From Deltaproteobacteria bacterium (GTDB taxonomy: Bacteria > Myxococcota > Myxococcia > Myxococcales > SZAS-1): DNA of 64,000 bases. Below, piece after piece: positions 36,769-45,039 of the stretch; within the stretch, counting starts at the first letter, position 1, and every line of letters starts with the position of its first letter. A model generated the notes under the pieces. The model did not search any database. It was not told the DNA's origin and was given only the letters and a program-made list of their open reading frames with translations. Where the stretch lies: assembly GCA_018266075.1 (NCBI GenBank), contig JAFEBB010000001.1, forward strand, positions 62,001 to 126,000, read 5' to 3'. Both the position numbers and the translations under genes were made by a program.

Positions 36769-37424
36769 CAGGCGGCGCCCTTCCCCGCTCGCGCAGGAAC
36801 CGAAGGCCCCAGGCGTGTGACGGAATCGGCCAATCGTGCCACCACGTCGGCGTCGTGCGAGGCCATGAGGACAGCGGCACCCGCCGTGCGCGCGGACCGG
36901 ACAGCGGCCTCGAGCTGCGCGCTCGCTTCGACGTCGAGGCCCGTTGCGGGTTCGTCGAGCAGCAGCAACTCCGGCGTCGGCTCGAGCGCGTTCGCGAGCA
37001 GCACGCGCTGGCGCTCGCCGCCGGAGAGCGCGTCGAGCCGACGATCTTCGAATCCAGCGAGCCCCACCTTCTCGAGCGCCGAGGCGATGCGCGTCCGCGC
37101 CGACTGCCGAATTCCGAGACACACCGGCCAGCGCTGACGCTCGAGCGCGAGCAGCTCCGCGACCGTCAGCGGCAGCCGCTCCTCGCCGACGAACCGCTGG
37201 GGTACGTACGCGAGCCGCCCATTGCCGCGAAAGCTCAGACGCACGTCGCCTTCATGATCGAGCAGGCCGAGAACGACCTGCAGCAGCGTGCTCTTGCCCG
37301 CGCCATTGGGGCCCACGAGCGCGTGCACGGTCCCCGGCAGCACCGCGAGCGACACACGCTCCAGCACGCGCGCGCGGTTCCGCACGACAGACACGTCCCG
37401 AAGCTCGAGGACCGGCGGGGTCAA
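36768..37424 (-). CDS. metal ABC transporter ATP-binding protein
   Basis: A 218 aa ABC ATPase. Walker A GPNGAGKSTLLQVVL, Q-loop YVPQRF, signature LSGGERQRVLLA and Walker B ELLLLDEPATGLD are intact; the H-loop His is in LMASHDADVV. Size and context match ZnuC/MntA-like subunits. Its ATG overlaps the stop of the binding protein gene by 4 bp and its stop overlaps the permease start, so stoichiometric co-translation is expected. Confidence 0.94.
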   Translation of the reverse strand: MTPPVLELRDVSVVRNRARVLERVSLAVLPGTVHALVGPNGAGKSTLLQVVLGLLDHEGDVRLSFRGNGRLAYVPQRFVGEERLPLTVAELLALERQRWPVCLGIRQSARTRIASALEKVGLAGFEDRRLDALSGGERQRVLLANALEPTPELLLLDEPATGLDVEASAQLEAAVRSARTAGAAVLMASHDADVVARLADSVTRLGPSVPARAGKGAA

Positions 37425-38287
37425 TGCTTCTCCGGGCCCGGGCCGGCGAGCGCTAGCACCAGCGTGTCGACGTTCTTCTGCATGGCCTTCTCGAACTCGT
37501 CGGGCGCGTACGTGCCGGTGGCCACGTGGCTGATGATGAAGACGCGCGCGCCGGTGGCGTCCTGCAGCGTCTTCAGCAGCGGCGCGGGGAAGCTCTCCTC
37601 GGTGAGCACCACCTGGAGCTTCTCGCGCTTCATGAGATCGATCATCTGCTGCAGCTCGGCGGCCGACGGCGTCAGCCCGTGCGACGGCTGCACCACGCCG
37701 GCGATCTCGATGCCGAGCTCCTGCATCAGGTAGCTGTAGCCATCGTGAACGGTGACCACGCGCGTGACCTTCGGGTTCACCAACTTCGCCGCGGCCGCAG
37801 CCTTGATGGCACGCAGGCGTCGCGCGTAAGCGTGCGCATTGTCCATGAACGTATCGGCGAGCTCGGGCCGGAGCGTGCCCAGCAGGCGGGCTATCAAGTA
37901 CGTCTGTTGAATCGCATTCGTGAATGACAAGAACGTATGCGAGTTCACCGCTTCGCCATGCGCCCCAGGCATGAGCGGCGTCCCGTCGTTGACCTTGATG
38001 AGCGTGAGGTGCGTATTTCCCGAGGCCTTCACCATCTCGGGCACGAAGTCGTCGTGGCCGATGCCGTTCACCACGAGCGCGTCGAGGGTCTGCAGCGTCG
38101 CGACCTCGCGCGGGCCGGGTTGATAATTACCAGCATCGATTTCGCCCGGAAGGATTGGAATGACCTTCACCGGCGTGCCTTGCACCACGTTCGACACCCA
38201 CGAGTAGTACGGGTGCAGCGTCACGCCGACCTGCAGCGGCTTGGCCGGCGCGGCGACGGCGATCGCCGCGAGCAAGGCGTGGATCAT
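37421..38287 (-). CDS. metal ABC transporter substrate-binding protein (ZnuA/AdcA-like)
   Basis: A 288 aa periplasmic binding protein of cluster A-I. The start MIHALLAAIAVAAPAKP gives a short signal sequence with GGAGCGCCC upstream. Metal ligands expected in the family are found at TLHPYYSW (first His), GIGHDDF (second His), TVHDGYS (third His) and LTEESF (acidic). No His-rich loop is present, and that loop is typical of zinc-specific ZnuA, so Mn or Fe as substrate is possible. It overlaps its neighbours on both sides by 4 bp (ATGA). Confidence 0.92.
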   Translation of the reverse strand: MIHALLAAIAVAAPAKPLQVGVTLHPYYSWVSNVVQGTPVKVIPILPGEIDAGNYQPGPREVATLQTLDALVVNGIGHDDFVPEMVKASGNTHLTLIKVNDGTPLMPGAHGEAVNSHTFLSFTNAIQQTYLIARLLGTLRPELADTFMDNAHAYARRLRAIKAAAAAKLVNPKVTRVVTVHDGYSYLMQELGIEIAGVVQPSHGLTPSAAELQQMIDLMKREKLQVVLTEESFPAPLLKTLQDATGARVFIISHVATGTYAPDEFEKAMQKNVDTLVLALAGPGPEKH

Positions 38288-38895
38288 GGGCGCTCCTTCG
38301 CGGGCGCATCGGCGACGATCTGCTTCCAGCCTTCGAGCCACGGCTTTGAGGTGGCGCTCGCGCTCGGCGGCGCGCCATCGCGGACGCATGCGTAGACGTG
38401 AAGGATGGTGCCGTCGCGCAACACGTGGTGAACCTCGTCCGGCGGCGTTCCTGGCGGATCACCGTTGCCCGGCTCCGGCTCCTGCACGACGAGCAAGTAC
38501 GAAGGCCCGCCGCGATCGGAAAGGCCGAGGTAGTTCAAGGTCGATCCATCGCTCACGAGGCTCCAGTGCAGCTCCGGCGCGAGCGGGTCGGCGGCGAACG
38601 GCGGCACACCGTCCGCTGCGAGCGCGGCCACCTCCGGCCAGCGCCCCTCCTTCGCGCGCACGGTCTCCGCTTCGGTGAGCCCTTCGCGCAGCTCGCGCGC
38701 GATGCGTTGCTCACCCGGCGCGAGCTCCGCGAGCCGAACTTGATACGGCGCGAGGTCCCCCGTCGACGACGCGCCGGGCCCTCCGCGTGCGGCGAGGAGC
38801 AGCCCGCCCATCGCGACGAGCGTGGCCGCACGAAGCGCGAATTGCCCCTCCCCGCGGCCGCTCGGGCCCACGACCACGACGGTGCGCTCGCTCAC
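38284..38895 (-). CDS. membrane-anchored accessory protein of the metal ABC operon
   Basis: A 203 aa protein starting with GTG that overlaps the upstream TGA. Residues 18-36 form one hydrophobic segment (FALRAATLVAMGGLLLAA), so it is probably anchored by its N-terminus with the rest in the periplasm. The mature part has helical blocks (GEQRIARELREGLTEAETV; RWPEVAALAADGVPPFA) and a strand region that ends with a His-containing HHVLRDGTILHVYAC. No family was recognised with confidence. Its position between the lipoprotein and the binding protein, with 4-bp overlaps, links it to metal uptake. Confidence 0.78.
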   Translation of the reverse strand: MSERTVVVVGPSGRGEGQFALRAATLVAMGGLLLAARGGPGASSTGDLAPYQVRLAELAPGEQRIARELREGLTEAETVRAKEGRWPEVAALAADGVPPFAADPLAPELHWSLVSDGSTLNYLGLSDRGGPSYLLVVQEPEPGNGDPPGTPPDEVHHVLRDGTILHVYACVRDGAPPSASATSKPWLEGWKQIVADAPAKERP

Positions 38896-39803
38896 TTCAC
38901 CAGCTCCGCGTACTTCGCCGGCAGGTCGACGGTCTTCACTTTGACCGTGCGCGCCAGCTCCAGCTCGCCCATGCCCGAGATGCGCGTGGACTGCGTGAAC
39001 TCGAGCGAGCGCCAGCTGCCGCCCTCGACGAGGAACTCGCCGTGGCCATCGAGCGCGCCGCTGAAGGTCGCCGGGCGCGGGATGCCGGACTTGTCCTTGA
39101 AGTGGCCGGTGTCGTCCTCGTGGTTGGTGAAGGCGATGACCGCGACGTGCGTGCCGTCGGGCTGCGTGTCGATGGACTTGAGCGTGTACGTGTTGCGATG
39201 GCTCTTCTTGTCGCTCGCCCACGTGCCGCCTTCGATCCACACCGGCTCCACGCTGCTCGACCAGGTGTCGCCCACGCCCACGGGCTGCGCGGGCAGCTCC
39301 AGCGCCGTGCCGAAGAGCGAGCGCGACGAGGCGTCGAGCTCGGTGCCCAGGAAGCCGTTCTCGTTCATCGAGGTACGGCCGGTGACGGTGCCGATGAGCG
39401 ACTGCAGCTTCTTCGGGTCCGCGCGCACGCCCGCGACGAGGCCCTCACCTTCAATCGCGGTGGGAATCACCGCGACCAGGAACTGATCCGTCTCCGGCCG
39501 CCGCGTCACCACCGCGAGCGACTCCGTCCGGGTTGGCAGCTTGAGCTCCGACTTCGGACCGCCGATGGCGCGCAGATCGAACATCCCCGAGCGTCGCTTG
39601 GGATCCGCGACGACCTCCACGTCGAGCGTGCGCGGCCCCTCGGGCGGCAGCCGCCAGCGCAGCTTCACGGTCTGGCGCGGCGGCGGCGCAGGCGGCTTCG
39701 GCGTCGGCGGCCGGAGCGGCACCGCAGGCGGCGGCGTGGGCGCGGGTGGCGCGTCGCAGGCCAGCAGCGCGCTCGACAAGGCAATGGCAAGGAGCCGTCG
39801 CAT
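38892..39803 (-). CDS. lipoprotein upstream of the metal ABC transporter genes
   Basis: A 303 aa lipoprotein (MRRLLAIALSSALLACDAP; lipobox LLAC). A Pro-rich tether (residues 21-48) precedes a domain of about 250 residues with strand-rich sequence, including LRWRLPPEGPRTLDVEVVAD and GVGDTWSSSVEP. The latter resembles polypeptides that probe or bind at the outer membrane rather than enzymes. Not recognised as a known family. The stop overlaps the next gene's GTG and the start is 14 bp downstream of the protease stop, so it heads the metal operon. Confidence 0.8.
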   Translation of the reverse strand: MRRLLAIALSSALLACDAPPAPTPPPAVPLRPPTPKPPAPPPRQTVKLRWRLPPEGPRTLDVEVVADPKRRSGMFDLRAIGGPKSELKLPTRTESLAVVTRRPETDQFLVAVIPTAIEGEGLVAGVRADPKKLQSLIGTVTGRTSMNENGFLGTELDASSRSLFGTALELPAQPVGVGDTWSSSVEPVWIEGGTWASDKKSHRNTYTLKSIDTQPDGTHVAVIAFTNHEDDTGHFKDKSGIPRPATFSGALDGHGEFLVEGGSWRSLEFTQSTRISGMGELELARTVKVKTVDLPAKYAELVK

Positions 39804-39817
39804 CTCGGGGCGAAAAC

Positions 39818-40861
39818 CTAACACGCTCTCCGCCGACGACGGACGAGCGCGATCAGCCCAATCCCAACGAGCGCCGGGTCGAGCTCGCTCGTCGCGCTGC
39901 AGCCACAGCCGCTCGAGACGGGCGGGTCCGGCGGGCCGCAGCGGCCGCCGTCGAACAGGCAGCACTGCGGGCAATCCGGGTCGAGTTCGGGTTGCGCGCA
40001 CGCGGAGGTGCAGAGGCCATCGGGCGCGCACGGGCAATCGGGATCGGGCGTGGTGCAGCCGAAGCCGCAGCGGCCGTCGGGGCCGCAGTCGGGCGAATCG
40101 CCGTGCGCTTGCATGAACGACTGGATGAAGCCGAGCTCCGCGTCCACGCGCGTGGAGATGTCGAGCACCTCGCACGCCGCGTCACCGCGCGAGTCGATGG
40201 AGACGATCGCCTGCTCGCCCGAAGGCGGCGTGAAGAACGCGGGCCCGCCCGAGTCGCCGCGGCACGCGAGCCCGCCGTCGGGACCCGCCAACAGCTCCGT
40301 CGACGTGGCCACGCGGTAGTCGGTCTTGGTCGCTTGCTGCTTGGGCCCGGCGGCGTTGTCGAGCGTGTCGAGCCGTCCGTAGCCCACGAGGCGCACCGGC
40401 TTGCCCCAGAGCCCGAGCCGATCGACCGGATAGCGATTGAGCGCGACGAACGGGCCCGCGCTCGGTTCTTTCAAGTGCGCCAACGCGAGATCGCGTTCCT
40501 CGGTGAGCGTGTCGTTGGTGTTGCCGTGGTAGTCGGGGTCGACCTGGAAGTCGTCGACCTCCACGCGGTGGCCGCCGTCGAACGCCTGGAACGCGTTCGG
40601 CGTGAACACCACGAAGAACGTGCCGCCCTCGGCGTTCTCGAAGCAGTGCGCCGAGGTGGCGAACGTCTGAGGGCCGATCGAAATGCCAGTACAAAAATTG
40701 TCCACACCGTTCGCGCCGAAGATCCACAACGCACCCACGGTCGGGTCTGCGTCGTCGTCGCCGCCGCCGATGATCGCCTGGCGCGACTCGCTCTCGTGGC
40801 GCGAATCGGGCGTACCGCAAGCGGCGAGCGCGAGCACGAACGCGACGAGCAGCCGGGCCAT
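39818..40861 (-). CDS. trypsin-like serine protease with lipobox and MYXO-CTERM tail
   Basis: A 347 aa secreted S1 protease. Residues 1-16 are a lipoprotein-like signal (MARLLVAFVLALAACG), then RQAIIGG, the trypsin activation site. The triad is His in SAHC, Asp in RDLALAHL and Ser in RGDSGGPAF. After residue 245 come Cys-rich repeats (CGPDGRCGFGC; CPCAPDGLC). The C-terminus is GCGCSATSELDPALVGIG followed by a hydrophobic stretch and RRRRRAC, matching the MYXO-CTERM sorting pattern. Having both an N-terminal lipobox and a C-terminal sorting tail is unusual. It is 19 bp downstream of the PilT-like gene. Confidence 0.9.
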   Translation of the reverse strand: MARLLVAFVLALAACGTPDSRHESESRQAIIGGGDDDADPTVGALWIFGANGVDNFCTGISIGPQTFATSAHCFENAEGGTFFVVFTPNAFQAFDGGHRVEVDDFQVDPDYHGNTNDTLTEERDLALAHLKEPSAGPFVALNRYPVDRLGLWGKPVRLVGYGRLDTLDNAAGPKQQATKTDYRVATSTELLAGPDGGLACRGDSGGPAFFTPPSGEQAIVSIDSRGDAACEVLDISTRVDAELGFIQSFMQAHGDSPDCGPDGRCGFGCTTPDPDCPCAPDGLCTSACAQPELDPDCPQCCLFDGGRCGPPDPPVSSGCGCSATSELDPALVGIGLIALVRRRRRAC

Positions 40862-40880
40862 GCGCTGCTTCTAGCTGCGT

Positions 40881-42074
40881 TCAGTGCCTGCGTCGATCGA
40901 GCTCCGCGAGCACGTCTTCGGGATCTTCCGCGTCGTCGATGACCACCACGCCGTCCTCGCGCGTCACGGGCTCGGGCTTCGGCTCCGACTTCGGCTTGCG
41001 CGTCGCGACGGGATTGGCGCGAATGGGCGGCAGCGGCGCGGCCGACTCGACCGGCGCGTCGAAGACCTCGGCGCGCTCGAGCGGAGTCGACCAATCGGCC
41101 TTGGCGTCGAGCCACTCGCGGTAGCGCGCGAAGCTCCAGTTGCCGTCCTGACCGCCGCCCTCCATCGCCGTGGCGAGCTTGAAGAACTGGCCCTGGCGGA
41201 TCACGGCGCGCGTCGCCGTGGTGCCAATGAGGATCTCGCACTCGGGCACGAGCAGCTTCTGCTCCGGCCGGAAGCGCAGCCGCTGGCAGACCACGCCGAC
41301 GAGACAATCCGCGAGATGCGCGCTCACGCCCGCCTGCACCTCCGCGGGGAACGCGCCCACCAGCCGCTGCAGCGCTTCGGCGCAGCTCGAGGAGTGCATC
41401 GTGGTGAGCACCAGGTGCCCGGTCTCGGCAGCGTTGAGCGTGAGCCGCATCGTCTCGGGTTCGCGCATCTCGCCGACCATGAGCACGTCGGGATCTTCCC
41501 GAAGCGCGTCGAGCAGCGCTTGCGCCACCGACGGCGTATGCCGACCGACTTCGCGCTGGCGAATCAGCGACTGCCGCGGCGCGAGCACGTACTCCGTGGG
41601 GCTCTCGATGGTGACGATGTGCCGCGCCTCGGCGAGGTTGAGCTCCTGGATGAGCGCGGCGAGCGTCGTCGATTTTCCGGAGCCCGTCGGACCGCTCACG
41701 ATCACCAGCCCGTGTCGCGCCTCGACGAGCTTGCGCAGGCTCGGGTGCAGGTTGAGCTTCTTGAGCGTGGCCTGAAACGGCGAGAGCAAGCGCACCACGA
41801 GCCCCACGCCGCGCAGCGTCTGCAGGATGTTGATGCGACAGCGCACGCCGGCCACGGTGCGCGCGAGATCCGCCGAGCGCTGCTCGTAGAACTTGGCCCA
41901 GCCCTCGACGCCCACCAACTCCCGCGCGGCCTCGAGCAGCAGGCCATTCGCGAGCGGCTCGCCCACCATCTTGAGCTCGCCGCGCACGCGCAGCGCGAGC
42001 GGCATTCCCGGCTCGAGGTGGAGATCCGAAGCGCCCGCATCGCGCGCCGCACTGACCCAGCGTTCCAGCGACAT
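40881..42074 (-). CDS. type IV pilus retraction-type ATPase (PilT/PilU family) with acidic tail
   Basis: A 397 aa hexameric secretion-type ATPase. Start MSLERWVSAARDAGASDLHLEPG; the ASDLHLEPG block is typical. Walker A SGPTGSGKSTTLAAL, Asp box TIESPTEYVL, Walker B REDPDVLMVGEMREPET and the His box LTTMHSSSCAEA are intact; Arg and Glu catalytic residues are in place. Normal PilT is about 345-360 aa; the extra C-terminal part (residues 350-397) is Pro/Glu-rich (PKSEPKPEPV, DDAEDPEDV). This suggests a PilT paralog with a regulatory tail rather than the main motor. No other pil gene is near. A 19-bp gap separates it from the protease. Confidence 0.9.
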   Translation of the reverse strand: MSLERWVSAARDAGASDLHLEPGMPLALRVRGELKMVGEPLANGLLLEAARELVGVEGWAKFYEQRSADLARTVAGVRCRINILQTLRGVGLVVRLLSPFQATLKKLNLHPSLRKLVEARHGLVIVSGPTGSGKSTTLAALIQELNLAEARHIVTIESPTEYVLAPRQSLIRQREVGRHTPSVAQALLDALREDPDVLMVGEMREPETMRLTLNAAETGHLVLTTMHSSSCAEALQRLVGAFPAEVQAGVSAHLADCLVGVVCQRLRFRPEQKLLVPECEILIGTTATRAVIRQGQFFKLATAMEGGGQDGNWSFARYREWLDAKADWSTPLERAEVFDAPVESAAPLPPIRANPVATRKPKSEPKPEPVTREDGVVVIDDAEDPEDVLAELDRRRH

Positions 42075-42187
42075 GCGCGGACGAACTTCAAGCTGCGTGC
42101 CACCCGGAACCGTGCGTGTCGACGTCGGATGCGTCGAGCGGGCGAGACAACTTGGCAAGCGCGCGGCGGGCGTGCGCCAGCTTGTCG

Positions 42188-43279
42188 CTACTCCATCGAG
42201 ATGGAGAGGCCCGCCTGGATCTCGGTCACCGTGTCGCGTGTGGTGGTGAACACGGGACCGGCTTGTAGATAAAGGCCGCCAGACAGCTCGGGCGTGCGCC
42301 AGCCAAATCGATCGACGAACGCCACGGGCAGGTTCGCCTCCACCATCGCGCGCGGCCCGTGGCCGAACGGGTAGCTCCCGAAGATGGGATAGATCTCGTA
42401 GCCCGCGCTGGGCACGACGGTGAGCCACCACGCGGGCCGGAAGCTCACACGCAGGTCGAAGCCTTCCGAGCCGATGCCCAGGCCCACGTGGCCGCCGAGG
42501 CCCAGACGTCCGAACTGGTGTCCGAAGCCGAGCTCCACACCGCCGAGCCCCGAGGTGCCGTCGGGGGCGCGCGCGATGCCGCCGCCCAGGTGCACCGAGA
42601 GGTACCAGTTCTTGAACGTCGGCGCGGCGTAGCCGAAGTGCGGCGACGCGGGCTCCACCAGCTCGAGCGGCGGCAGCGCACCGGTCTTCTGTCCGAGCGC
42701 CTCGTCGAAGAGCAGCTGGTAGTGATGGCCCGAGTCGAGCTGCGCCTCGGGGATGACCACGGAGAAAGTTTGCGCATCGCCGGGCAAGAGCCGCTCGCGC
42801 GACGCCTCCACGGCCTCGTCGATGACCACGTAGGCCACGAGCGGAATGGCGACCAGCACCGCGGCCGTGCCCAGGTCGGGCGTGTCGGTGCGACCGGCCG
42901 GTACGTAGGGCAAGCCGCCGTCGACCCCGCTCGCGAGCGCGAGGCCGCCATCGACGACCGGCGCGCCCGCGTCGGGCGGCGCGGTGGGCACCACGCCGCC
43001 GTCCGGTGCGGGCACGAGCTGCACCATCTTCACCAGCTCGGGGTGGAACTGAACCTGCGCGTTGGAGTTGTTGGCGATGCGCACGCGCACGCCGTCACTG
43101 GGGCGCTTGTGCTCCACGTAGGCGTCGGCCTCGACGGCCTCGACCTGCACGGAAATCCCATTGCCCTGTGTGGCCAGCGGGCCCTCGGGGCGCAGCGCCT
43201 CGTAGGTGCGGCTGCACGCGCCGAGTGCGAGGGTCGCAACGAAGAGCGCGCCGAGCGCATGTCGCCGATGAAGCGTGAT
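42188..43279 (-). CDS. lipoprotein with barrel-like domain, probable ATC start
   Basis: The reading frame from 43150 downstream is a 320 aa coding sequence, but upstream of it lies an in-frame lipoprotein signal (ITLHRRHALGALFVATLALGAC) with no ATG, GTG, TTG or CTG between it and the preceding stop. The only plausible initiation is ATC at 43279, 6 bp after AGGAG. The mature part has an Asn/Val-rich N-domain and a Pro/Asp-rich linker. A hydrophobic helix (VLVAIPLVAYVVIDEAVEA) precedes a strand-rich C-terminus (WYLSVHLGGGIARAPDG; LGFGHQFGRLGLGG; AGYEIYPIFGSYPFG). The function is unknown. It is 42 bp downstream of the small zinc protein gene. Confidence 0.75.
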   Translation of the reverse strand: MTLHRRHALGALFVATLALGACSRTYEALRPEGPLATQGNGISVQVEAVEADAYVEHKRPSDGVRVRIANNSNAQVQFHPELVKMVQLVPAPDGGVVPTAPPDAGAPVVDGGLALASGVDGGLPYVPAGRTDTPDLGTAAVLVAIPLVAYVVIDEAVEASRERLLPGDAQTFSVVIPEAQLDSGHHYQLLFDEALGQKTGALPPLELVEPASPHFGYAAPTFKNWYLSVHLGGGIARAPDGTSGLGGVELGFGHQFGRLGLGGHVGLGIGSEGFDLRVSFRPAWWLTVVPSAGYEIYPIFGSYPFGHGPRAMVEANLPVAFVDRFGWRTPELSGGLYLQAGPVFTTTRDTVTEIQAGLSISME

Positions 43280-43285
43280 GGAGCA

Positions 43286-43290
43286 CTCCT
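43286..43290 (-). promoter_or_regulatory. ribosome site deciding the ATC start at 43279
   Basis: AGGAG on the minus strand (complement of 43286-43290), 6 bases before ATC at 43279. It is the only Shine-Dalgarno-like motif in frame with the lipoprotein signal; ATG at 43260 is in a different frame and has no such site. Confidence 0.5.
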
Positions 43291-43321
43291 GCGAGCGGCG
43301 GCGACTATGCCACGGCGACCT

Positions 43322-43558
43322 TCATTCCATGGTGTCCGCCAGGCACGTGATGCAGAAGGCTGAACCCTCGCTCGTCCGGCCGCATATCCGGCAGCGGACC
43401 GTGCGCTTCCGAAGTGCCAACCGGAAGATTTTCATGTCGCCTGCGCCGCCGGGAACGGGCGATTCGGCGTGCTCGAGCAAGCGCTCCTGCTCGGCGAGCT
43501 CCGACGCGGTGGCGAAGTCCGGATCGAGCCAGCGCCGGAGCGTGTACGTCAGCGACAT
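43322..43558 (-). CDS. small zinc-ribbon-like protein
   Basis: A 78 aa protein. The first 45 residues are charged and helical (YTLRRWLDPDFATASELAEQERLLEHAES). The last 30 carry CRICGRTSEGSAFCITC, a C-x2-C...C-x2-C zinc ribbon. There is no signal peptide. The small size and lack of known domains leave the function open; it could bind nucleic acid or protein. It begins 30 bp after the tag stop and is likely cotranscribed with it. Confidence 0.72.
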   Translation of the reverse strand: MSLTYTLRRWLDPDFATASELAEQERLLEHAESPVPGGAGDMKIFRLALRKRTVRCRICGRTSEGSAFCITCLADTME

Positions 43559-43588
43559 GCGCTCAACGTGTGTCGCGAGCGCGGATTG

Positions 43589-44149
43589 TCAACGCGCGCG
43601 GAAGCAGGTGCGCGCGTGGTCGTCGACGAGCCCGCAGGCCTGCATCAGCGCGTAACAGATGGTCGTCCCCACGAAGCCGAAGCCGCGCTTCTTGAGGGCC
43701 TTGCTCATCGCGTCCGACTCGGGCGTGGAGGCGGGCACCTCGCGGAACGACTTCGGTCGACGAACGATCGGCTTGCCGCCGACGAAGCTCCACAAGAACG
43801 AATCGAAGCTGCCGAGCTCGGCTTGCAGCTTCAAGAGCGCCCTGGCGTTGGCGATGGTCCACTCGATCTTGGCGCGGTTGCGCACGATGCCTTCGTCCTG
43901 CATCAGCGCGCGGATCTTCTTGGCGTCGAAGCGCGCGACCTTGGCCGGATCGAAATTGGCGAACGCGCGTCGATAGGCCTCGCGCTTGTGGAGGATGGTG
44001 CTCCACGAGAGGCCGGCCTGCGCGCCCTCGAGGATGAGGAACTCGAAGAGCTTCCGGTCGTCGTGGACGGGCCGGCCCCACTCCTCGTCGTGGTACGCGA
44101 TCATCTGCGGATCGCTGCCTGCCCAGGCGCAGCGCGACTTCTCGGCCAT
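43589..44149 (-). CDS. tag: DNA-3-methyladenine glycosylase I
   Basis: A 186 aa base-excision enzyme that removes 3-methyladenine from alkylated DNA. Tag features: RCAWAGSDPQMIAYHDEEWGRPVHDD (Trp/His/Glu-rich N-terminus), LILEGAQAGLSWSTILHKREAYR (helix-hairpin-helix region), RNRAKIEWTIANA and the zinc-related Cys/His (GFVGTTICYALMQACGLVDDH). Length matches the family. Start MAEKSRCAW. It begins a short minus-strand run with the zinc-ribbon gene. Confidence 0.95.
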   Translation of the reverse strand: MAEKSRCAWAGSDPQMIAYHDEEWGRPVHDDRKLFEFLILEGAQAGLSWSTILHKREAYRRAFANFDPAKVARFDAKKIRALMQDEGIVRNRAKIEWTIANARALLKLQAELGSFDSFLWSFVGGKPIVRRPKSFREVPASTPESDAMSKALKKRGFGFVGTTICYALMQACGLVDDHARTCFRAR

Positions 44150-44181
44150 GGTCCACCTCCGGCCGAGGTTCTAGCCAAACG

Positions 44182-44886
44182 TCAGAAGGCGCGCAGACCA
44201 AACGCGAGCGTGAGCTCGAACGAGTTGCCGTAGGTGACCACGTCGCGGTCGATCTCCTGCGCGCTCTTGTTCGCCAACGGCTGCGCGAACGAGGTGACAC
44301 CGGCGGCGTCTTGAACGGCCATGGTCGAGCTCGAGGAGATGGCGTGCACGCCGCCGATGGCCGCCACGATCACCATGCGCTCCGCGATGAGCCAGCGCCA
44401 CCCGAGCTGCACGTCCACGATCTGCATGTGCGTGTGCATCGCCGCGGCGGCCTGCGGAGGCACCACGTCGGGGAAGGTGACGCCGGTGACCTGGCTCACC
44501 TGGGCCGCGGTCAGGCTCGCGTTCACCACGCCTACGCCGTATCCGCCTTGGAAAAAGAAGCCCGAGCCCGGGAAAGGCCGCCAGCCGAGGTGCGCGCGCC
44601 AGAGCACCGAGTCCTTGAGCGCCTCGCGCAGGAGGGTGCCGGTGTTCGAGTCGTACAACCCGCCGGCCTCGAGCGCGCCATTGGCGGCGTCGACGTAGGC
44701 GCCGGGCAGCACGCCCACCTCGCCCGAGAGCAAGATTCTTCCAGGCGTCTCCACGCCGAGGCCGCCGCTCACGTCGAGGGGGAAGTTGGTGCCGGCCTGG
44801 ACTTGCAGGTGGAACGCGGAGTCATCTGCCCAGGCGGGCGCACCCAGAAGGCACACCAACGCCGCTGCCAGCCACCTGCCCCGCAT
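44182..44886 (-). CDS. predicted outer-membrane beta-barrel protein
   Basis: A 234 aa exported protein. The start MRGRWLAAALVCLLGAPAWADD has signal peptidase I cleavage at AWA-DD. The mature sequence has alternating strands (FHLQVQAGTNFPLDVSG; RILLSGEVGVLPGAYVD; SVLWRAHLGWRPFPGSGFFFQ; IVDVQLGWRWLIAERMVIVA) and ends in SFELTLAFGLRAF, a C-terminal Phe as required by the BAM complex. It contains a His pair (MHTHMQ). It stands in front of tag with a 32-bp gap, in the same direction. Confidence 0.85.
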   Translation of the reverse strand: MRGRWLAAALVCLLGAPAWADDSAFHLQVQAGTNFPLDVSGGLGVETPGRILLSGEVGVLPGAYVDAANGALEAGGLYDSNTGTLLREALKDSVLWRAHLGWRPFPGSGFFFQGGYGVGVVNASLTAAQVSQVTGVTFPDVVPPQAAAAMHTHMQIVDVQLGWRWLIAERMVIVAAIGGVHAISSSSTMAVQDAAGVTSFAQPLANKSAQEIDRDVVTYGNSFELTLAFGLRAF

Positions 44887-45029
44887 CCCCCGCCCCCGCG
44901 CCGCCCCCGAAAAGGTGGCGACGAAAGGGCCCCCCTGCAAGAAACCGCCAAGTCACAGGGACCTGGCCGGGTTTCACGTGAGCCGACCTTGCGATACGAC
45001 TAGAATCCTGACCCCGAAGGTCGCCGTCT

Positions 45030-45034
45030 GGAGG
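45030..45034 (+). promoter_or_regulatory. ribosome site deciding the CTG start of the kinase gene
   Basis: GGAGG at 45030-45034, 5 bases before CTG at 45040. The next usable in-frame codon, GTG at 45067, lacks any such motif and would remove the positively charged start of the transmembrane segment. Confidence 0.55.
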
Positions 45035-45039
45035 CGCAT

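Noticed and set aside
43030-43260. ATG at 43260 as the start of the lipoprotein
   Set aside because: The frame from this ATG is Arg/Ser-rich and differs from the frame with the signal peptide and downstream domains.
44970-45010. Sigma-70 promoter with TAGAAT before the kinase operon
   Set aside because: TAGAAT at 45001-45006 resembles a -10 element, but no -35 element occurs at 16-18 bp spacing.
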